A DNA stretch of 17,783 nt from CAUZSN01 sp963582345 (GCA_963582345.1 CAUZSN010000057.1:1-17783); one strand, 5' to 3'. Numbered from the stretch's first letter, positions 7,505 through 16,072 are shown. Notes: generated by a model from the sequence alone, not told the origin. Translations and numbers: made by a program.

Positions 7505-9358
7505 CTAGTTCCGAAATTGAATCACCGGCATTATTAGCATAGCATGTTCACGCTGCAACATCCCCATTCGAAAAATCGCAGTTTGCACGGCATTCACTCG
7601 GGATGAATCCAACCCTCTCAAATATGGCAATACAACTTTGATCAGCAAAGTAGATCGGTTCGGAATCCGTGAATTGACGGACATTGAAATCATCCTGTCA
7701 TCGTCGCTTTTTCCGACCACGTCTCCCAATAGATTTTCCAAGAAATTCTTCGGTTTAGGAATGACACGAATTTCATACTCGTTAAGATTGACCTGCGTCG
7801 CCACGTGTTGGATCGCGTCGTCCAAACTGCCGATCTTGTCAACCAGTCCAAGCTCCAAAGCCTGGCTACCCGTATAAACTCGGCCGCCAGCTAGCTCGTC
7901 AATTTTCTTGCGCAATCTTACACCACGAATCGCTACGACGTGGCTCTTGAAGACGTCGTAAATCTCGTTCATCCAGGTTTGCAGCTTTTTTCGTTCATTG
8001 TCGCTGAAAACATCCTCGGAACGCAAAATTGCGGCATTGGCACCTCGCTTTGTAGACTTCCACGAAATTCCGATCTTGTTCCACATTTCTGTTGTGACAA
8101 ACTTACCGGCAACGACACCAATCGATCCGGTGATTGTGGATGCGTTGGCAAAAATCGTATCTACTCCACAAGCTACGTAATACCCGCCACTGCCCGCTAC
8201 ATCACCCATCGAAACGACAATCGGCTTGATCCGCGCCAATCGTTTGGTAGCATTCAGGATAATCTCACTCGCAACCGGGGATCCTCCGGGGGAATTGATT
8301 CTCAACACGACAGCCTTGACCGACGTATCACGGGCGGCTTTATCTAACGCCCTGCGGATCGGAGTGCTATAGGCAATTCCCGAACTGCCAAACAGTTTGT
8401 GGTCGCCATGCCCCAGCAGAATTGGTCCGTTGATGTAGACAACCGCGACGGCATCCTTGTTAGAAACGCGAGATTTCGGCCCAGCGATTATGTCGGCCCA
8501 GATTTTAAAAATAGCAAAGGGGCTAGCAAGGTTCACTTGCGCAGCTTTCTTTTTTCCATAATCCTTGTCCAACTTGGCATCGACGCCGTATTTCTTTTTC
8601 AACTCGTCAACAAACTGCTGACGATGTTCGACCGCATCGATAATATCCAGTTCTTTGGCCTTCCTGGCACTGTACGGAGCATTGTCGATCCACTGGCGAA
8701 CCTTATCTGGTTTGACATTCCGTCCGTCCGCGATCATGCGCAGGTAAGCATCGTATTGGCTGTCGAGTAGCCAATTCAACATGCGTTCAGCTTCCGGGCT
8801 GGGACCTGTTCGCATAAAAATTTCAGCGGCACTCTTGAAATCACCACAAGTCAAGTAATCCGGCTTGACACCAACCTTGTCCAGCAAACCTCGTATGTAA
8901 GGCGACTCAGCGTAAATGCCGTTGATCCAGATGTCTCCTGTTGGTACTACGCTCAATTTGGATGCTCCGGACAACAACACATAGGAAGAGGTCGATAGCG
9001 AGTCGACGTGTGCCAGTACGTCCTTGCCCGCCTGTCTGATCTGATCTATTGCCTGCCGGATTTCATCGCGCTGAGCTGAACCGATTTGCAAGTTTTCTAG
9101 CAACAGCACTACGGCCTTGACAGAGTCGTCCTTGCTGGACTTTTTCATACGCGAGACCAGTTCGAGAAGCGACGGTGGACGCTTTGGCCCCATTAGAAAA
9201 TCATCGGCAAGCGGAGCTTCGGAAAAAGGGCCGTTTAATGAAAAGACCGCAATGACCGACTTGGTCCCCAGCTTGGCCTCTGACTGCGAGAATACGTTAC
9301 TTCCCGGAAATAGAAACAACACCAAAGCTGAAATCGCGCAAAACTTCCAAATGTTCAT
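7505..9358 (-). CDS. sppA: Signal peptide peptidase SppA, long (67K) dual-domain form
   Basis: SppA degrades cleaved signal peptides at the periplasmic face of the inner membrane. The protein is 617 aa (E. coli 618) and has both tandem S49/ClpP-like halves. The catalytic pair is intact: K175 in 'GDFKSAAE' of the N-terminal half (E. coli K209) and S390 in 'GDVAGSGGYYVA' of the C-terminal half (E. coli S409). 'INSPGGSP' and 'ITGSIGVVAGK' are further family blocks. The N-terminus 'MNIWKFCAISALVLFLFPGSNVFSQ' is a single hydrophobic segment that could be a membrane anchor or a cleaved signal. I start at the ATG at 9358 because AAGGA (complement of 9365-9369) lies six bases upstream; a TTG two codons earlier is less likely. 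It is the first gene of a minus-strand pair with the FG-GAP protein. The C-terminal 80 residues beyond the catalytic fold are less familiar. Confidence 0.93.
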   Translation of the reverse strand: MNIWKFCAISALVLFLFPGSNVFSQSEAKLGTKSVIAVFSLNGPFSEAPLADDFLMGPKRPPSLLELVSRMKKSSKDDSVKAVVLLLENLQIGSAQRDEIRQAIDQIRQAGKDVLAHVDSLSTSSYVLLSGASKLSVVPTGDIWINGIYAESPYIRGLLDKVGVKPDYLTCGDFKSAAEIFMRTGPSPEAERMLNWLLDSQYDAYLRMIADGRNVKPDKVRQWIDNAPYSARKAKELDIIDAVEHRQQFVDELKKKYGVDAKLDKDYGKKKAAQVNLASPFAIFKIWADIIAGPKSRVSNKDAVAVVYINGPILLGHGDHKLFGSSGIAYSTPIRRALDKAARDTSVKAVVLRINSPGGSPVASEIILNATKRLARIKPIVVSMGDVAGSGGYYVACGVDTIFANASTITGSIGVVAGKFVTTEMWNKIGISWKSTKRGANAAILRSEDVFSDNERKKLQTWMNEIYDVFKSHVVAIRGVRLRKKIDELAGGRVYTGSQALELGLVDKIGSLDDAIQHVATQVNLNEYEIRVIPKPKNFLENLLGDVVGKSDDDRMISMSVNSRIPNRSTLLIKVVLPYLRGLDSSRVNAVQTAIFRMGMLQREHAMLIMPVIQFRN

Positions 9359-9376
9359 TGTCAATCCTTCAACCGG

Positions 9377-9403
9377 ATTTTAGTACGAGGACTTGTCGGT
9401 CAA
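9377..9403 (-). promoter_or_regulatory. Candidate promoter of the sppA unit
   Basis: Read on the minus strand, TTGACC (complement of 9398-9403, 5/6 to consensus) is followed 15 bases later by TAAAAT (complement of 9377-9382, 5/6). The spacer is two bases short of ideal. It would place the transcript start about 10 bases before the SD of sppA. Confidence 0.35.
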
Positions 9404-9423
9404 GAGAGTAATTCTGCATAGGA

Positions 9424-9444
9424 TTTAAAATCGCTAATTTTAAA
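9424..9444. repeat. AT-rich inverted repeat in the sppA / lipoyl-carrier divergent region
   Basis: TTTAAAAT (9424-9431) and ATTTTAAA (9437-9444) are perfect 8-bp inverted repeats around the 5-bp spacer CGCTA. The element lies between two divergently transcribed units, about 20 bp upstream of the candidate sppA -35, so an operator is a reasonable guess. The rest of 9365-9662 shows no supported gene. Confidence 0.45.
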
Positions 9445-9662
9445 GTCAGTCTATGTTGACTCACAAAGACGGTCAAGATGCGCTAAAAGCTGACCAGATA
9501 TTTCTCGTCGTGCTTGAAACTCGTCGCGAAACTGTATTTACTACTCACCTAGCCATTACGACGAAGTTATTGAGGGATGGATTGCTTGTAAGGTAATCTC
9601 ACCCAACGCAACATGGTCGAGTTGCTCGACTTTGGAACTCCAGTGGTCAACAGTCGAGAGCA

Positions 9663-10112
9663 ATGCCCGAAGACCTAGTCTTCATGATGGGACAGTATGA
9701 AGCCCGCGTCCCCGTCGACCGGTGCTACTCAGAGAACCACCTGTGGCTTAAAGAATGCGACAATGGCTACCGCGTGGGTCTTACGGCGTATTCTGTTCGA
9801 TTGCTACAGGACGTTTATTTTCTAAACTGGAACATTGATGCGGACTCCAAAGTCCACAAAAAACAGGAAATCGGAGAAATCGAGAGTTCGAAAGCCCTGT
9901 CCAATCTCTATGCCCCCTTCGATGGCTGGATTGTCAACTTCAACGAGATTCTGCTGGATGACCCATCGACGATCAACACGGACAACTACGGCGAAGGCTG
10001 GCTGTTTCGGTTCCAATCGGACTGCGAGCTACTGATGCCGCAGCAATACCTGAAAGTTTTGGAAGACGGCTGGGAAGACGCGCAGCGAATACTGAAGGGA
10101 CAAATCAACTAA
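9663..10112 (+). CDS. GcvH-like lipoyl carrier protein
   Basis: The 149-aa protein has the H-protein fold signature: 'YSENHLWLK' and 'YRVGLTAYSVRLLQDVYFLNW' at the N-terminus, the lipoylation hairpin 'GEIESSKALSNLYAP' with K77 as the predicted lipoyl-lysine, 'GWIVNFNE', and the C-terminal 'YGEGWLFRF' and 'ELLMPQQYL'. It is about 20 residues longer than a typical glycine-cleavage H protein, with a 20-residue N-terminal lead. H proteins carry aminomethyl groups between GcvP, GcvT and GcvL, but none of these is nearby. Instead the next genes are an iron-sulfur protein and terpenoid enzymes, so a role as a stand-alone lipoyl carrier is equally possible. The start lacks a strong SD; an in-frame ATG seven codons later is the alternative. 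I see lipoylation potential, not proof of it. Confidence 0.85.
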   Translation: MPEDLVFMMGQYEARVPVDRCYSENHLWLKECDNGYRVGLTAYSVRLLQDVYFLNWNIDADSKVHKKQEIGEIESSKALSNLYAPFDGWIVNFNEILLDDPSTINTDNYGEGWLFRFQSDCELLMPQQYLKVLEDGWEDAQRILKGQIN

Positions 10113-10137
10113 CGTAGCTCAACCGCAAAAAACTAGC

Positions 10138-10180
10138 CATCTCGCTTTACGAGATGAACGCTGGTCTCGCAAAGTGAGAC
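10138..10180 (+). promoter_or_regulatory. Twin hairpins that can also pair with each other
   Basis: Hairpin 1 is CATCTCG (10138-10144) pairing perfectly with CGAGATG (10150-10156) around CTTTA. Hairpin 2 is GTCTCGC (10164-10170) with GTGAGAC (10174-10180) around AAA, including one G-U pair. The 15-nt cores at 10140-10154 and 10165-10179 are also complementary to each other in antiparallel (13 Watson-Crick pairs, one G-U, one A-C mismatch), so a long single hairpin competes with the two short ones. It occupies the gap between the lipoyl-carrier stop and the SD of the iron-sulfur gene. No T run follows, so attenuation at translation, mRNA processing or stability are likelier than intrinsic termination. 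Confidence 0.5.
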
Positions 10181-10203
10181 GGCCACCATATTAAGGGCAC
10201 AAC

Positions 10204-11244
<1,041 letters not shown>

Positions 11245-11308
11245 CCCAACCCACCTCACAACTCTCACTGTACTACAACGTAATTTTACGTAACGCTGCT
11301 TGCCAGAT

Positions 11309-13222
11309 ATGACGAGTTCCAGAATGAACTGCCGTGTTTCTCCCAAGCGCATTGCGGACTGCTATCAGATCGCTTGCGAGACGCTGTTGGCCGAGCGCAC
11401 CAAGACAGGCCATTGGGTGGGTGAGCTATCGACTTCGGCACTTTCAACTGCAACGGCCGTGATGGCGTTACATGCCGTGAACTTACACAAACCCAATTCG
11501 GCAACGAACGACCAGTGGCGTTCCCTGATTGACCGAGGTTTGATATGGCTGGCCAATCATCAAGACTCCGACGGCGGCTGGGGCGACACGACCAAGAGCC
11601 GAAGCAACGTCTCAACAACCATGCTGGCTCACGCAGTCTTTCATGCGACTGGCACAGCCAATCAATTCGCGCGGACGGTCAGGGCCGCTAAAAATTACAT
11701 CGATCGTACCGGAGGCATCCCAGCCGTTTTAGCGCGATACGGGAAGGACAAGACCTTTTCGGTCCCAATTCTAACGCATTGTGCATTGGCCGGTTTAGTC
11801 GAGTGGCAAGACATCACCCCGCTGCCTTTCGAACTCGCTTGTCTTTCACCTCGTTTTTACAAAATGGTACGGTTACCAGTCGTCAGTTACGCGCTGCCGG
11901 CTTTGATCGCTATTGGTCAGGTCCACTACTTTCATCGCAAGCCACTAAACCCAGTAATTCGGTTAATCCGCAAGCTGGCAATCAATCGCAGCCTGAAGGT
12001 GCTCGAGCGGATCCAACCGTCCAACGGAGGGTTCCTGGAAGCAACACCAATCACCAGTTTTATCACGATGAGTCTGGCAGACATGGGTTTAGTCGATCAT
12101 CCGGTGACGCAGCGAGCCGTTAGGTTTCTGGTCAACTCGGTTCGTGACGATGGAAGTTGGCCGGTCGACACAAACCTGGCAACATGGTTGACGACACTGT
12201 CGGTGAATGCGTTGCGTGAGGCCCTACCAGTCAAAGACCAACCCGCAATTCGCGAATGGTTGCTGCAGCAACAACACCGTCAAATCCATCCGTATACAAA
12301 TGCCGACCCAGGCGGATGGGCGTGGACTGATTTGCCGGGTGGAGTCCCCGACTCCGACGACACACCTGGCGCCATCTTGGCTTTGCTGAGCCTGCAGCAC
12401 TCAGAAATGCCAGCATCCGAACGTCAGTCTCTGGCGGAGGGCGTACGTTGGCTGCTGAACCTGCAAAACCGAGATAAAGGCTGGCCAACATTTTGCCGAG
12501 GTTGGGGCGTGCTGCCGTTCGATCGTAGCTCGCCAGATTTGACAGCTCATACTATTCGAGCGATGTCTGTCTGGTTCAACCATCCGGCCAGCACGAATGT
12601 ACCCACTCAACTGATTCGACGAGCCAAACGTGCCGTGAATGCCGGATTTGACTATCTGACGCGATCACAACGGGCAGACGGTTCGTGGTGTCCGCTTTGG
12701 TTCGGTAACCAATTCGGACATGACGACCAAAACCCGACTTACGGGACCGCGCGAGTGTTGACCGCCTATCGGGATACCGCACACCTGAATGATATTCCGG
12801 CACGCAAAGGAATTGCGTGGCTGCGCAACGCTCAAAACGACGATGGCGGTTGGGGCGGTGCCGCAGAAATCGCATCGAGTGTCGAAGAAACCGCTTTGGC
12901 CCTTGACGTATTGCTGGCAGATTCACCCGATCACGACGGGACACGTCGCGGGTTGTCTTGGTTAATGGATCGAGTTGAAGACGGAACATTTCGCGAAGCC
13001 ACCCCGATCGGTTTCTATTTTTTGAAATTATGGTACTTTGAGAGGCTCTATCCTGTGACGTTTTCCGTGTCAGCACTAGGTCGCGCTTATCACTGTGCTG
13101 GCGGTCTCGCAAACGTCAACTTATTGGAAAAAGTTCAAAATCAGACCGCTAAAGTTGGCGTCGAGTCGTCTTCAACTATTCGAAAAGACTTAGGAGTGCA
13201 CTGTGTCCATTGCTCGGATTGA
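11309..13222 (+). CDS. Class II terpene cyclase, squalene-hopene cyclase superfamily
   Basis: The enzyme is 637 aa from the ATG at 11309 (an in-frame TTG at 11300 and ATG at 11324 are alternatives; none has a clear SD). Class II cyclases protonate an alkene or epoxide to start polycyclisation; the acid motif D-x-D-D-T is present as 'PDSDDTPGA' (D348-T352). QW-type repeats are scattered through the chain: 'DSDGGWGD' (86-93), 'DDGSWPVD', 'RDKGWPTF', 'ADGSWCPLWFG' and 'NDDGGWGG' (510-517). 'ELACLSPRFYK' and the hydrophobic stretch near 190-205 match the membrane-inserting part of squalene-hopene cyclases, and 'IGFYFLKLWYFERLYP' near 567-582 replaces their usual C-terminal block. Length is normal for the family (about 630-650). 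Squalene synthase genes (hpnCDE) are not in the window; the partner is a polyprenyl diphosphate synthase, so the substrate may not be squalene. The gene overlaps the next by 20 bp. Confidence 0.88.
   Translation: MTSSRMNCRVSPKRIADCYQIACETLLAERTKTGHWVGELSTSALSTATAVMALHAVNLHKPNSATNDQWRSLIDRGLIWLANHQDSDGGWGDTTKSRSNVSTTMLAHAVFHATGTANQFARTVRAAKNYIDRTGGIPAVLARYGKDKTFSVPILTHCALAGLVEWQDITPLPFELACLSPRFYKMVRLPVVSYALPALIAIGQVHYFHRKPLNPVIRLIRKLAINRSLKVLERIQPSNGGFLEATPITSFITMSLADMGLVDHPVTQRAVRFLVNSVRDDGSWPVDTNLATWLTTLSVNALREALPVKDQPAIREWLLQQQHRQIHPYTNADPGGWAWTDLPGGVPDSDDTPGAILALLSLQHSEMPASERQSLAEGVRWLLNLQNRDKGWPTFCRGWGVLPFDRSSPDLTAHTIRAMSVWFNHPASTNVPTQLIRRAKRAVNAGFDYLTRSQRADGSWCPLWFGNQFGHDDQNPTYGTARVLTAYRDTAHLNDIPARKGIAWLRNAQNDDGGWGGAAEIASSVEETALALDVLLADSPDHDGTRRGLSWLMDRVEDGTFREATPIGFYFLKLWYFERLYPVTFSVSALGRAYHCAGGLANVNLLEKVQNQTAKVGVESSSTIRKDLGVHCVHCSD
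13192..13205 (+). promoter_or_regulatory. Shine-Dalgarno and GTG start of the DUF116-prenyl synthase, inside the cyclase gene
   Basis: AGGAG (13192-13196) sits six bases before the GTG at 13203, while the upstream cyclase stops only at 13222. The site fixes the GTG as the start and implies translational coupling of the two genes. Confidence 0.75.
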
Positions 13223-15059
13223 GCAACCTGAATCTCAGGATGTCGTAGCGATTCCTGAAGCTCGGCGAGATTCCAACTCGACCGACAAAAAACCGATCAA
13301 GCGTATACGAAAACGAAGAAGCACCAGTCATTTGAAATTTGTCCCCGAATCGCTGGAATTGCGACAGCAGATCAAGGAGGAAGCGGAACGCTTCGCAGAA
13401 GGAATTGAGAAATCAAAGCCGTTCACGCGAAGCGAACTCGAGACATGGGGACGCAAGCTCTTGGATCAGATGGGCCTACCCGAAAAGTTTCTGGGATTTG
13501 CAACGGTGTTGATCGGAAACTTTTTCTGGAAACGCCAGTTCATGGCCGTCCCGTTCGAGCGCCGCATGCTGTTGTTGCCGCACTGTTTGAAGCATGCCGA
13601 AGGATGTCCAGCTGACTATGACGAGTTCGGGCTGGATTGCGAAAAGTGCGGCGCTTGTTCGATTGCCCACTACAAAATTCGCGCCGAAGAACTTGGCTAC
13701 AAGGTCCTGGTGGCCGAAGGATCGCCAATTGTACTAAAAATTATCGTCGGCGGTTACATCGACGGCATTCTGGGCGTGGCCTGTTTGAACGTACTCGAGA
13801 GGGCCCTCGACAAAGTGTTGATCGCAGGGGTTCCTTCCTATGCCATTCCACTTCACTCAGGCGACTGCAAGAATACCACGTTGGACGAGTCGTGGGTTTG
13901 GGATGTGTTAGAGCAATACGAACCGCTGTCGGAACGTCAGACAACTAGCTATCTTCCATTGATGCGAGTTGCCAACAATCTGTTCGACAAAGATTTCAAG
14001 CGACTGCTTCCGCCAGTTCGCAGCCAAAACGGGTCCACTGACTCGCCGCTCGCGATGACGGAAAGAATCGCCTACAGTTGGCTAGCCAATGGTGGCAAAC
14101 GGTTTCGCCCATTCATCACGCTGGCGGCTTATGACGCATTGACCGGCAGCAATGGCCTACATGCTAGACCGACTAGTGAAAACGGCCTCACCTACCCGGA
14201 CGATGTCAACCGTGTGGCGATGGCAATTGAAGCGTTTCACAAAGCGTCGTTGGTTCATGATGACATCGAGGATGATGACCTGTACCGATACGGTCAGAAA
14301 ACTTTGCACCGCCAATACAGCCTAGGAACGGCTATCAACGTTGGGGACTATCTGATCGGAATCGGTTACCGCTTGTTGAATTCGTCACCCAGCGAGGTCG
14401 ATCCGCAGACCAAGTGCGACGTGATCGAGCGAATGTCGGCAGCGCACGTAAAGTTGTGCGAAGGACAAGGCGCAGAAATGGCGTGGCAATCGTCGCCGAA
14501 TTGGGACATTTCACCGCTTGAAGCACTGCAGATCTATGCTCTGAAAACGGCACCCGCATTCGAAGCCGCTGTTTATGCCGGTTTACGCATGGCTGGTGCC
14601 GTCGACCAATACGCGGAAATGATCCCCGCATTCTCGCGGAATTTGGGCGTCGGCTTCCAAGTTCTGAACGACCTAAAAGACTGGCAAGGCGACGACAGCA
14701 AACTCGTCACTGGCCAGGATGCCTTGGCTTCACGGCCCACAATCCTGTTGGCCTTAGCTCTCCAAGCCGCCAATGACCAACAGCGGCGTCATTTGGAAGA
14801 TATCCTGAACACTGACGAACCAGACAATTTGCGAATCGGCCGTCTGCGCTGCCTTTACAAAGAATGTGATGTGTTTACCAAAGCGGAAGCATTGGTCGAT
14901 AAGTCACGAAAGAGGGCCGAAGCGTTGGCAGACGACGTCGAACCAGATGAATTGCGCCAGCTCCTGTACTTCCTCGTCGACACCGTGCTGTCTCCGGAAG
15001 AATATGGCGAACAGCCCGAGTCTTCGGTGCTGATATCACTGCCGATTTCCGAAATGTGA
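13203..15059 (+). CDS. DUF116 / trans-polyprenyl diphosphate synthase fusion protein
   Basis: 618 aa in two parts. Residues about 100-235 match DUF116: 'LLLPHCLKHAEGCP', then 'LDCEKCGACSIAHYK' with C128, C135, C146, C149 and C152 as a likely metal or Fe-S site, 'GYKVLVAEGSP' and 'GVACLNVLERALDKV'. Residues about 285-598 form an all-alpha trans-isoprenyl diphosphate synthase: 'GGKRFRPF' (297-304), first Asp-rich motif D353-D-I-E-D357 in 'HDDIEDDD', 'TLHRQYSLGTAINVGDYL', 'LKTAPAFEAA', and second motif 'FQVLNDLKDW', where the usual DDxxD is NDxxD (N489). The residues four and five before the first motif are S and A, small as in long-chain rather than C15 synthases. It should condense IPP units onto an allylic diphosphate and so may supply the adjacent cyclase. 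The first 45 residues are basic and disordered-looking. GTG start fixed by AGGAG at 13192-13196. Confidence 0.9.
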   Translation: MSIARIEQPESQDVVAIPEARRDSNSTDKKPIKRIRKRRSTSHLKFVPESLELRQQIKEEAERFAEGIEKSKPFTRSELETWGRKLLDQMGLPEKFLGFATVLIGNFFWKRQFMAVPFERRMLLLPHCLKHAEGCPADYDEFGLDCEKCGACSIAHYKIRAEELGYKVLVAEGSPIVLKIIVGGYIDGILGVACLNVLERALDKVLIAGVPSYAIPLHSGDCKNTTLDESWVWDVLEQYEPLSERQTTSYLPLMRVANNLFDKDFKRLLPPVRSQNGSTDSPLAMTERIAYSWLANGGKRFRPFITLAAYDALTGSNGLHARPTSENGLTYPDDVNRVAMAIEAFHKASLVHDDIEDDDLYRYGQKTLHRQYSLGTAINVGDYLIGIGYRLLNSSPSEVDPQTKCDVIERMSAAHVKLCEGQGAEMAWQSSPNWDISPLEALQIYALKTAPAFEAAVYAGLRMAGAVDQYAEMIPAFSRNLGVGFQVLNDLKDWQGDDSKLVTGQDALASRPTILLALALQAANDQQRRHLEDILNTDEPDNLRIGRLRCLYKECDVFTKAEALVDKSRKRAEALADDVEPDELRQLLYFLVDTVLSPEEYGEQPESSVLISLPISEM

Positions 15060-15134
15060 GAGAACGCAAGAATTCATGAACGCCAGTCTCTTAGAAAATG
15101 CGGCCTGCTAATCTAAGGATGGTTAAAACATGAA

Positions 15135-15159
15135 AGCCGGTTCTTCAAGAAGCTGGGCT
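15135..15159. terminator. Imperfect hairpin between convergent genes (terminator candidate)
   Basis: AGCC (15135-15138) pairs with GGCT (15156-15159), and the inner TTCT with AGAA, with a small internal bulge. It lies in the 109-bp gap between the prenyl synthase stop and the stop of the minus-strand DUF309 gene. There is no long T tract on either side, so the call is tentative. Confidence 0.25.
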
Positions 15160-15168
15160 CTTGATGCT

Positions 15169-15729
15169 TCAGAAGTAAGGCGTAGGCCGCGGCTTTAGCA
15201 AGAACGGAAACACGCGAACCGGTTCGCCGACTAACATTTGCTCTTGGTAAGTCAACTGAGCAGCTCGATCAGCGGCAAATTGCAGCATCGTCAGTTCCAA
15301 TCCGCAATAGCGGTTTGATCCCGATTCCGCAGCAACATCGGCGAAAACTTCCCCGGCCGAAGCGGCGTGGCGGCGAACTCCATGAATACTACTCTCGCGA
15401 ACCTTGATGCCTGCAGCCGAGAGTTTGATTAATCCCTTCAAAAAGCGACCGACAAGCGAGTCCGGGCCAGACGAGCGCCACAAGCATTCCCACTCTTCAT
15501 GCGCTTCCCAATAATAGCCCAGATTGAAAAAATCCATCGCCAGTAAATAGCTGCGGTTCTCGGCCCAGGCTTCCTGAGATAGAGGTTTGGGAACACGCCC
15601 TTTGCGCCCATGACTATGACCGTCCGGATGCCGAATCGGATGAGGAGTCTCCGTGCCCGGAACATACGTGTAAGACGGCAAATCCGCGAGTGGTAATAAA
15701 CGAGGAATTTCCGTAACTGTCTCGACCAT
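15169..15729 (-). CDS. DUF309 family protein
   Basis: 186 aa. The DUF309 signature lies at about residues 66-110: 'FFNLGYYWEAHEEWECLWR' with the H77-E-E-W-E81 motif, then 'RFLKGLIKLSAAGIKVRE'. Family members are small helical proteins of unknown biochemical role with a conserved HExxE-like motif that may bind metal. The N-terminal 55 residues are extra and contain a His-rich patch ('HPIRHPDGHSHGRKG', 30-44). There is no signal peptide. The start is firm: a near-perfect SD, AGGAGGT (complement of 15735-15741), lies five bases before the ATG, the strongest in the window, suggesting high translation. Its neighbours give no functional clue. Confidence 0.85.
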   Translation of the reverse strand: MVETVTEIPRLLPLADLPSYTYVPGTETPHPIRHPDGHSHGRKGRVPKPLSQEAWAENRSYLLAMDFFNLGYYWEAHEEWECLWRSSGPDSLVGRFLKGLIKLSAAGIKVRESSIHGVRRHAASAGEVFADVAAESGSNRYCGLELTMLQFAADRAAQLTYQEQMLVGEPVRVFPFLLKPRPTPYF

Positions 15730-16069
15730 ATTGTACCTCCTCCTCTCTCCAAAATTAAAGTACCCGAAAAAATGGCAGAGTGAAAGAAGTTTTCGATAAA
15801 ATTAGAATATTTCTTGAAACTTTCGCAGCAGATCCATCACCCGCACCTGCCCATCCCGAAAAATTTGTCTATCCCCGGACAGAAGCATTTGCTATGTTCC
15901 GTATCCCAATTCTACACTGCATTCAGCATACTCGCACTTGATTTGACTAATCCAACTTTTACGACTACGACAGCCGGCACTATGAATGATTAGGCGATTC
16001 GACCCAGCCGACTCCTTGAGTCGGTTGGACGACGGATTCAAGTCGAATTGAAACGGCAAGGAGGCCAGC
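15730..16069. other. Divergent intergenic region DUF309 / rimI
   Basis: No gene is firmly supported on either strand across 340 bp. The region holds the DUF309 SD at its left end, an AT-rich stretch (15760-15825) that could contain the DUF309 promoter, an 11-bp hairpin (16004-16028) and the rimI SD at its right end. On the minus strand one frame stays open from about 16084 to 15802 apart from a single TAG at 15892-15894; the part after that stop (15888-15802) could encode 28 residues. I treat this as non-coding or degraded (see findings). Confidence 0.4.
16004..16028 (+). promoter_or_regulatory. Strong hairpin in the rimI leader
   Basis: CCAGCCGACTC (16004-16014) pairs with GAGTCGGTTGG (16018-16028) over 11 bp with one G-T pair, around the 3-nt loop CTT. 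It lies 41 bases before the rimI start codon. No T run follows, so it is more likely a leader structure than a terminator. Confidence 0.5.
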
Positions 16070-16072
16070 GTG
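16058..16072 (+). promoter_or_regulatory. Shine-Dalgarno and GTG start of the RimI-like gene
   Basis: AAGGAGG (16058-16064) is five bases before the GTG at 16070, which decides the start in favour of GTG over later ATGs. Confidence 0.75.

Noticed and set aside
9453..9596. 47-codon plus-strand frame beginning 'MLTHKDGQDAL' upstream of the lipoyl-carrier gene
   Set aside because: No SD before the ATG, lies in the probable promoter region of a divergent pair, and nothing in the product is recognisable. Worth a conservation check only.
9663..10112. Part of a glycine cleavage operon
   Set aside because: No GcvT, GcvP or Lpd gene in about 8 kb downstream or 9.6 kb upstream; co-directional neighbours belong to other pathways.
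12576..13112. 178-codon minus-strand frame inside the cyclase gene
   Set aside because: Shadow of a strongly supported gene; Arg/His-rich composition typical of antisense frames.
15943..15971. TTGACT with TACGAC at 17-bp spacing as a rimI promoter
   Set aside because: The -10 matches only 3 of 6 positions, not enough to report.
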